Part shown: piece by piece, positions 7,093 to 12,108 of the stretch
Numbering within the stretch: position 1 is the stretch's first letter
Layout: every line of letters starts with the position of its first letter
Source: JANYGA01 sp043743145
GTDB lineage: Bacteria > Vulcanimicrobiota > Vulcanimicrobiia > Vulcanimicrobiales > Vulcanimicrobiaceae
Direction of reading: 5' to 3'
Assembly (NCBI GenBank): GCA_043743145.1
Contig: JAYTXC010000258.1
Span: 1-12,108, forward strand
Length of the DNA: 12,108 nt
The notes under the pieces: generated by a model
The model's database searches: none
What the model was told of the DNA's origin: nothing
The model's input: the letters and a program-made list of their open reading frames with translations, nothing else
Program-made: the position numbers and the translations under genes

Positions 7093-8451
7093 TCAAGGAC
7101 GCGGTCGTGAGCTTGAAGATGCTCTTCTGGCACGGCGGGGGATGACGGCGAAGGCGAGTGGAGCGATCGAAAGGCCCGCTAGGAGATGTGCCGTTCCGAC
7201 ATCGGATATGCCCGCCGCGTCAGGTAGGTAACGCGTGAGATTGCAAATCGTCGCGATGCCGAGCGCGATTGCTGGCCTTGTTCCGCCCGCCGCGAGGGCG
7301 AACGGGAGCAGCCACAGGGCATACCACGGATAGGCGTTGGGGAGCGCGCAAAGCGCTGCGATCCCGATCCAGGCGAATCCTCGCCGATCGTTGCGGACGA
7401 CACGCACGGCTCCGGTCACTGCGGCCACACACGCGATCGCAAGCGCGGGAAGAAGACCGATGAACCCTTGGATTGAGAGGCTCGGCGCGTAGCGGCCGTG
7501 AGCACCGATGCGAGCGAGGGCTGGCAACAGCGGTGGAATCGTGAATGCCGCAGCGATCGCACATCCGATCGTAAGTGCCATGAAGATGCGTCGTCGTCGA
7601 TCCGGGAATTGGCCGGTGAGTGTGACGAGCGTGAGACCGAGAACGAGCAGTGCACCTGTCGCCTTGAAAAGCGGTGAGAGGCCGACGACCAGCGCCCCTA
7701 CGACGACGCGCCCACGCGAAAACACGAGCGCAGCGAGACTTCCAGAGAGCGCCACGAACGCGTCGTTATGCCCTTCGGCAACGCTCCAGAGAATGACGGG
7801 ATGCAGCGCGAACGCCGCGGTGCTTACGAATCGATGACGTGGAGAACACGACGCGAGCGCCGCATGTAAGGCGATGACGCTGCCGAGAAACGCGACGATG
7901 GTGAAGAGCCGAAGCGATCCGAGTGCGAGGGCGACGTCGGTTTTCGTCATAACGACGACCGCGCGCGCGATCGCAAGCATACCGGGCCCGTAGACATCGA
8001 CGGGAAACGGTCCACTCCATTGAAATCTTGCCGCATCGAGATAGGGATCGTGCAGCGATACGGGTGCGATTCGATACGGGTCGAGGCCCCGAATGGCGAG
8101 ATCGCCATACGCGGCGTACGCATAGAGATCGCTTGAAAAAACGAAGGGCCAAGCGAGGGCGAACCCGATACCGACGAGCGCCGCCGTGACGATCGCGCGG
8201 AGATCGCCCGCGCTCGCCTCCGCGCGCGAACGACCCACCGCACGCACCAGCAAGATGGTCGTGAGCGCGATGCTCGTAGCGAGGATCGCGAAGGCACCCG
8301 CGCCGTACGCGCCCCAATTTGTAGCGACAACGAGCGGTTGCCGAAAATCGATCGCGATGGTCGCGGGATGATGCATGGCGAACACGCGCGCGGCGACCGC
8401 GCCGAGACCGATGGGAAGCATCGCGGCGACGAGCGATGACGTGAGGCGCAT
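7093..8451 (-). CDS. GT-C polytopic glycosyltransferase, MptA/B- or GT87-like (polyprenyl-phosphate-mannose type)
   Basis: 452 residues with about ten to twelve hydrophobic segments. Family-typical patterns: SSDLYAYAAYGDLAIRGLDPY (106-126), VDVYGPG near 151-157, HPVILWSVAEGHNDAFVAL (217-235) and PNAYPWYALWLLPF (371-384). They match polyprenol-phosphate-mannose-dependent alpha-mannosyltransferases (MptA/B group) and GT87 relatives. The acidic residues in the first loop (D108, D124) are the expected catalytic and metal-site positions of GT-C enzymes. It would act on the outer face of the inner membrane, moving a sugar from a polyprenyl-phosphate donor to a glycan. The start is ATG 8451, 5 nt after the stop of the ligase-like gene, with no clear ribosome site, so translation is probably coupled. 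The open frame continues to 8952, but that part is a shadow of the ligase gene. The C-terminus is a short Arg/Ser-rich cytoplasmic tail. Sugar identity is not determined by the sequence. Confidence 0.85.
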   Translation of the reverse strand: MRLTSSLVAAMLPIGLGAVAARVFAMHHPATIAIDFRQPLVVATNWGAYGAGAFAILATSIALTTILLVRAVGRSRAEASAGDLRAIVTAALVGIGFALAWPFVFSSDLYAYAAYGDLAIRGLDPYRIAPVSLHDPYLDAARFQWSGPFPVDVYGPGMLAIARAVVVMTKTDVALALGSLRLFTIVAFLGSVIALHAALASCSPRHRFVSTAAFALHPVILWSVAEGHNDAFVALSGSLAALVFSRGRVVVGALVVGLSPLFKATGALLVLGLTLVTLTGQFPDRRRRIFMALTIGCAIAAAFTIPPLLPALARIGAHGRYAPSLSIQGFIGLLPALAIACVAAVTGAVRVVRNDRRGFAWIGIAALCALPNAYPWYALWLLPFALAAGGTRPAIALGIATICNLTRYLPDAAGISDVGTAHLLAGLSIAPLAFAVIPRRARRASSSSRPRP

Positions 8452-8456
8452 CGCGG

Positions 8457-9788
8457 CTACACGCGTGACGAAGCGGGTTCGGGCGCGTCTTTGCGCGCGG
8501 CGCCGAGTGCGAGAACGATCCACCAAAGTTCGCCGACTTTCGGATAGAACACGAGGAGATCGAGAAGCTGGTGCGTCGCGAGACCGATGCTCGCGCCCAG
8601 TGCACCGATCACGAAGGGCTCGCGAAAGGGACCGCGCGCAAACGCGAAAATCGAGATGGCGACGAGAGCGAGCGTCGCGATCGCGAGCGGAATGCCGCCT
8701 TCCACGAGCGCCTGAAGATACAGACTGTTCGCGTGCGTATGCAACTCGGGAAAGCCCGCAAGCCCGAGTTCGCGCTCGAAGTTTCCGGCGCCGATTCCGA
8801 AAATTGGATGAGCACGCCACAAGACGAACGCGGCATGCCAGAGCTGCGAGCGGTTTCCGACACTTCCCGGCTGTGAGGCTTCGGAGATGCTTGAGAGATG
8901 CCCGACAACCGCGCCGACGCCCACGCCAGAATGGCCGAGCGAAAGGCCCCAAAGTGCGAGAATAACGATTCCCGCGACGAGTCCGCTCGTCAAGAGTGCT
9001 AACTCGCGACCGCGCATGCGTCGTGGCGAAGCGATATTAACGATGGCAAGCGCTGCGATTGCGGTCGGAATGCCGGTGCGCGAAATACTGCACACGAGCG
9101 CCGTCAATCCCAGCGTCAACGCGACGACCGCACTAGGCATCCGCGCTTTCGCGAGCAAGAGCGCAAAGACGACGGCGAGCGCGATCCCGAGATAGGCCGA
9201 GAGTTGGTTTGGGCCTTCGAGTGGGCCCGCGATGCGCGGAATTGGGTGGCCGAGAAACCACATGCCTGATGGCGCGCCGATAATCTCATCGGCCAGCGCG
9301 AGCACGCTGACGAGCGCGAGGCTCGCGATCATCGCGATGCCGATCGCGCGATCGTCGTGGTCGGCTCGCGCGGCAACCGCGACGACGATGAAGAGCCCGA
9401 GATATTCGATCGCTTTGAGCGTCTCACGCAACGCGGGACCGCGATAGGTCGCATGCCAGATCGAGAGTGCCGTCGCGAGCACGACGGCGGCGCCGGCGAG
9501 TGCGATCGTGCGCGTCGTGCGACCGCGCAACGCTTCGAGCGAGGCGCCTCGCATGATGAGACCCACGATCGCTCCGACGAGCGCCATCTTCGGCAACGTG
9601 AGCGTCGTCGCTCCGACGTTGCGATAGAGCGCGAAGGGCACGAAACCGATGAGCGCTGCGATGCCGAATGCCGGACGCTTCCACGTAAGGAGTGCAACCG
9701 CGCAAATCGTCGCCGCGAAAGCGACGATCCCGAATGCATCGAGCGGGACGATTGCGATCGTTTGATCCACGACTGGACGGGTGAACAC
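8457..9788 (-). CDS. O-antigen ligase / Wzy-like polymerase family membrane protein
   Basis: 443 residues with ten or more hydrophobic segments. The Wzy_C/O-antigen-ligase signature region is clear: SRTG at 236-239, GNRSQLW at 311-317, then HPIFGIGAGNFE (327-338) and HTHANSLYLQALVEGGIP (350-367). The family pattern is P-hydrophobic-G-hGhG-N-F followed by H-x-H-N-S/T-hydrophobic-E-GG. Members either ligate finished glycan to lipid A core or to proteins, or polymerise repeat units in the periplasm; the sequence alone does not separate these. GTG 9788 is chosen because the longer frame (TTG 9869) would run into the divergent phosphorylase gene; GTG 9770 is the alternative. It forms a two-gene unit with the GT-C gene 5 nt downstream. 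Its promoter must lie in the 55-bp divergent gap or inside the phosphorylase gene. Confidence 0.88.
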   Translation of the reverse strand: MFTRPVVDQTIAIVPLDAFGIVAFAATICAVALLTWKRPAFGIAALIGFVPFALYRNVGATTLTLPKMALVGAIVGLIMRGASLEALRGRTTRTIALAGAAVVLATALSIWHATYRGPALRETLKAIEYLGLFIVVAVAARADHDDRAIGIAMIASLALVSVLALADEIIGAPSGMWFLGHPIPRIAGPLEGPNQLSAYLGIALAVVFALLLAKARMPSAVVALTLGLTALVCSISRTGIPTAIAALAIVNIASPRRMRGRELALLTSGLVAGIVILALWGLSLGHSGVGVGAVVGHLSSISEASQPGSVGNRSQLWHAAFVLWRAHPIFGIGAGNFERELGLAGFPELHTHANSLYLQALVEGGIPLAIATLALVAISIFAFARGPFREPFVIGALGASIGLATHQLLDLLVFYPKVGELWWIVLALGAARKDAPEPASSRV

Positions 9789-9805
9789 GTGACGCGGGCT
9801 TCGTG

Positions 9806-9819
9806 TCGCACGCGTGCGA
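9806..9819. promoter_or_regulatory. 14-bp perfect palindrome in the divergent gap, candidate operator
   Basis: TCGCACGCGTGCGA at 9806-9819 is a perfect palindrome. It lies in the 55-bp space between the divergent starts of the ligase-like gene (9788, minus) and the phosphorylase gene (9844, plus), which is the natural place for a regulator site. A smaller palindrome, CACGTG, sits at 9786-9791 on the ligase start. I see no convincing -35/-10 pair in the gap. GC-rich DNA produces such palindromes fairly often, so its function is an inference. Confidence 0.35.
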
Positions 9820-9843
9820 ATCCCAGGCTCGGTGGATGAAGCA

Positions 9844-11178
9844 ATGATGCGACGTGCGATTGCGCGCAAACGCGATGGGGAAGCGCTCGAAGCACCCGTG
9901 TGGCACGCGATCGTCGAACGCTATCTCGCAAACGCAATCGACGACGCACAACTCGCGGCTCTTTTGATGGCGAGTACGATTCGCGGCCTCGACGATGACG
10001 AAACGGCAGCGCTAACGAGCGCCTTCATCGCGAGCGGCGAAACGCTGCACGCACCAGACGAACGGACCGTCGACAAACATAGTTCGGGCGGCGTTGCCGA
10101 TACGGCTTCGCTCATCGTCGTCCCGCTCGTCGCTGCGTGCGGTGTGCCCGTCGCGAAGCTCTCGGGTCGGGCGCTCGGCCACACGGGTGGCACGCTCGAT
10201 AAACTGGAGGCGTTGCCGGGCCTTCGCACCGATCTCGCACCCGAAGCATTCTTCGCGATCGTCGAGCGCGTCGGTTGTGCGATCGCGGCGCAGAGCGCGC
10301 GACTCGTGCCTGCCGACAAACGCATCTACGCGTTGCGTGACCGAACGTCGACCGTCCCCGCACCGGGGTTGATCGCGGCGTCGATCGTTTCGAAAAAAAT
10401 CGCGGGCGGTGCGCGCGCGATCGTGTATGACGTCAAGTGCGGCAATGGTGCCTTCCTGCGCGATATCGCAGGCGCGCGTGCGCTCGCGCGATCGCTCGTA
10501 ACGCTCACGCGCGCGTTTGGGCGGCGCGCACGTGCGATCGTTTCAGATATGAACGAACCGCTCGGCCGCGCGATCGGGACCGGGCTCGAACTCGGCGAGG
10601 CGCGCGATTGCTTACGCGGGACGAGCGACGATCCGCGACTCCTGGCAATCGTCATGCGCCTCGGATCCGCGATGCTCGCAGCGGCCGCACCCGCAAGCTT
10701 CCAGGAAGGCGAGGCTCGCGCATCGCTCGAGGCAGCCTTGCATCGTGGGCATGCGTATGAAACGTTCGTCGCGATGCTCGTCGCGCAGGGCGGCTCGGCT
10801 CACGACCTCGAGACGTTCGCACCACATCCGACCGCCGTCGACGCGATTGCGGAGCACGATGGGTATGTGGTCGGCATCGAAACGGTCGTACTCGGCGAGT
10901 GCGCGCGCGATCTCGTCACTGCGGCGGGAGCTCGTGCGGGCATCGTCGTGCGCGCGCGCATCGGCGATCGCATCGCGCGCGGTGCGACGCTCGCGACCGT
11001 CTATGGGAATCGTGACGCGGCGATCGGAGCGACGATCGCGCGCGGCTTTACGATCGGCAACGAACCGCTGCAATCGCGAACGCTCGTCTACGACGAGATC
11101 GACGACCTTTCGGAAGTCGTTCGTGCGGCGACGAGTACGCCGTGTGCATCGGCCCGTTCGACGCTCGAGAGAAAATAG
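9844..11178 (+). CDS. deoA: Pyrimidine-nucleoside / thymidine phosphorylase
   Basis: 444 residues; family length is about 430-440. Catalyses reversible phosphorolysis of thymidine (and uridine in Pdp-type enzymes) to base plus (deoxy)ribose 1-phosphate, in cytoplasmic salvage. The phosphate-binding motif is DKHSSGGVAD (77-86; the family usually has DKHSTGGVGD), and the family signature SGRALGHTGGTLDKLE lies at 107-122. Residues matching the E. coli active site with a constant offset of 6 (numbers recalled) are all present: K78, H79, S80, S89, S107, T117, R165, S180 and K184. The start ATG 9844 has GGTGG 8 nt upstream and matches the family N-terminus (RRAIARKRDG); GTG 9814 also opens the frame. 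The last 25 residues after LVYDEID extend past the usual end and overlap the convergent glycosyltransferase gene. Pdp-type specificity is equally possible, so the symbol could be pdp. Confidence 0.93.
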   Translation: MMRRAIARKRDGEALEAPVWHAIVERYLANAIDDAQLAALLMASTIRGLDDDETAALTSAFIASGETLHAPDERTVDKHSSGGVADTASLIVVPLVAACGVPVAKLSGRALGHTGGTLDKLEALPGLRTDLAPEAFFAIVERVGCAIAAQSARLVPADKRIYALRDRTSTVPAPGLIAASIVSKKIAGGARAIVYDVKCGNGAFLRDIAGARALARSLVTLTRAFGRRARAIVSDMNEPLGRAIGTGLELGEARDCLRGTSDDPRLLAIVMRLGSAMLAAAAPASFQEGEARASLEAALHRGHAYETFVAMLVAQGGSAHDLETFAPHPTAVDAIAEHDGYVVGIETVVLGECARDLVTAAGARAGIVVRARIGDRIARGATLATVYGNRDAAIGATIARGFTIGNEPLQSRTLVYDEIDDLSEVVRAATSTPCASARSTLERK

Positions 11179-12077
11179 AGCGGTCGGGCTTTCACCTGAT
11201 CGTAGATCCTGCCGAGATACTCACCCGCGATGCCGATCGTCACGAGCTGCACGCCACCCAAGAAGAGGACGACAACCATGATCGACGTGTAGCCGGGTTC
11301 GTTGAGTCCTAATAATTTTAGTGCGATGACGAGGATCGCGTAGAGAAACGCGACGGCGCTTACGATGAATCCGAGGTAGGTCGCGAAGCGAAGCGGGATC
11401 TCGGAAAACGACGTAATGCCGTCGATTGCGAACTTCAACATCTTCGAGATCGGATATTTCGTCTCGCCCGTGAAGCGCGCTTCGCGTTCGTACTCGACGC
11501 CGATCTGATTGAAGCCGACCCAACTCACGAGTCCGCGCAAAAATCGGTGTTTTTCCCTCGTCTCACCGAGCGCGTCGACGACGCGCCGGCTCATCAAGCG
11601 AAAATCACCCGTGTCGACGGGAATCGAGACGTTCGTGAGACGCCGAATCGTGCGATAGAAGATGCGGGCGGTCATGAGTTTGAAGAAGCTCTCGCCCTTG
11701 CGCGTCTTGCGCGTCGCGTAGACGACGTCGAAGCCCTCACGCCATTTCGCGAGAAACGCCTCGATGAGTTCGGGGGGATCTTGCAGGTCGCCATCCATGA
11801 GGATCACGGCCTCCCCGCGCGCGATATCGAGACCGGCGGTTGCGGCAATTTGATGGCCGAAATTTCGCGAGAGGTCCGCGACGACCAGGCTCGGCACGGT
11901 GACTTGCAGCGAGCGTAAGATCGCGAGCGTGTTATCGCGCGAGCCATCGTTGACTGCGACGATCTCGTACGTATCGTCGCGTGCGACGCGGTCCATGATC
12001 GTCGTGATGCGCCGGATCAATTCGGCGACGTTGCCTTCCTCGTTGAAGAGCGGCACGACGATGCTGATGAAGCTCAT
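11088..12077 (-). CDS. GT2 undecaprenyl-phosphate glycosyltransferase (DPM1/GtrB/ArnC-like)
   Basis: 329 residues. The N-terminal GT-A domain shows ISIVVPLFNEEGNV at the start, NDGS (43-46), DLSRNFGHQIAATAGL (68-83) and the metal-binding DGDLQDPP (95-102). QDP and TGDFRLMSRR (156-165) are typical of the polyprenyl-phosphate sugar synthase branch. Two C-terminal membrane spans follow (about 231-253 and 264-287), ending in the family motif GEYLGRIYDQVKARPLY (285-301). The enzyme loads a sugar (glucose, mannose or similar) from a nucleotide donor onto undecaprenyl phosphate at the cytoplasmic face. Its product could feed the GT-C transferase at 7093-8451. About 28 residues follow the usual end, and these overlap the convergent phosphorylase gene. 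Its ATG overlaps the stop of an upstream open frame as ATGA. A weak CGGAA lies before the start. Confidence 0.93.
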   Translation of the reverse strand: MSFISIVVPLFNEEGNVAELIRRITTIMDRVARDDTYEIVAVNDGSRDNTLAILRSLQVTVPSLVVADLSRNFGHQIAATAGLDIARGEAVILMDGDLQDPPELIEAFLAKWREGFDVVYATRKTRKGESFFKLMTARIFYRTIRRLTNVSIPVDTGDFRLMSRRVVDALGETREKHRFLRGLVSWVGFNQIGVEYEREARFTGETKYPISKMLKFAIDGITSFSEIPLRFATYLGFIVSAVAFLYAILVIALKLLGLNEPGYTSIMVVVLFLGGVQLVTIGIAGEYLGRIYDQVKARPLYFLSSVERADAHGVLVAARTTSERSSISS

Positions 12078-12108
12078 GCGAGTTCCGTTCGGACGGCTTG
12101 CCAGAAGA
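12074..12108 (-). CDS. Probable C-terminal end of the next operon gene (partial)
   Basis: Reading the minus strand from the right edge, an open frame gives FWQAVRTELA and stops at TGA 12076-12074. That stop overlaps the ATG of the GT2 gene by 4 nt (ATGA), the classic arrangement of co-translated operon neighbours. The other two frames give no such junction. Only ten residues are visible, so no product can be named; the glycan context suggests another glycosyltransferase or modifying enzyme. Confidence 0.45.
   Translation of the reverse strand, partial: FWQAVRTELA

Noticed and set aside
8452..8952. N-terminal extension of the GT-C gene to 8952
   Set aside because: This part is out of frame inside the ligase gene and is Arg/Ser-rich; hydrophobic GT-C sequence begins right after ATG 8451.
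9357..9839. Plus-strand frame 9357-9839 opposite the ligase-like gene
   Set aside because: It is highly charged and low in hydrophobic residues, with no motifs, while the minus strand encodes clear membrane segments and the ligase signature.

Overview
The window reads as a chromosomal segment of a GC-rich bacterium. Several products carry Ala/Val/Arg-rich sequence, starts are often GTG, and the hexamer CGATCG is strikingly frequent. Membrane sensor proteins of the PDZ/GAF type, Mfd and polyprenyl-phosphate-mannose-type glycosyltransferases together suggest a deep-branching Gram-negative-like lineage such as Eremiobacterota (WPS-2) or relatives. That placement is an inference from style and gene content, not something the sequence proves.

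Layout. Positions 1-94 hold the probable tail of an upstream plus-strand gene and a clear intrinsic terminator. A plus-strand gene (178-2037) encodes a membrane protein with an N-terminal PDZ-like domain, many membrane spans and a C-terminal GAF-like domain, but no kinase. It converges on mfd (minus strand, stop at 2088), with a perfect 8-bp hairpin between the two genes. Upstream of mfd lies a structured spacer of about 300 bp holding a terminator-like hairpin and a REP-like palindrome. Next on the minus strand come two small secreted proteins (5977-6438 and 6438-6971) whose genes overlap as TAATG and whose beta-rich C-terminal domains are paralogous.

Positions 7093-9788 (minus) hold a GT-C polyprenyl-phosphate-sugar transferase and an O-antigen-ligase/Wzy-like membrane protein, 5 nt apart. 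A divergent plus-strand pyrimidine-nucleoside phosphorylase (9844-11178) interrupts this group. Its 3' end overlaps tail-to-tail by 91 bp with a GT2 undecaprenyl-phosphate glycosyltransferase (11088-12077, minus). The start of that gene overlaps, as ATGA, an open frame that enters from the right edge and looks like the end of another gene.

How the genes fit together. The minus strand from 12108 to 7093 looks like part of a surface-glycan locus. The GT2 enzyme could charge polyprenyl phosphate with a sugar, the GT-C enzyme could transfer that sugar outside the membrane, and the ligase/polymerase could attach or polymerise the glycan. The nucleoside phosphorylase (salvage) and mfd (transcription-coupled repair) are housekeeping genes. 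I see no tRNA, rRNA, CRISPR array, intact transposon or phage gene. No clearly new system stands out. The most unusual items are the start of mfd and its REP-like leader, the coupled secreted pair, and the sensor without an output domain.
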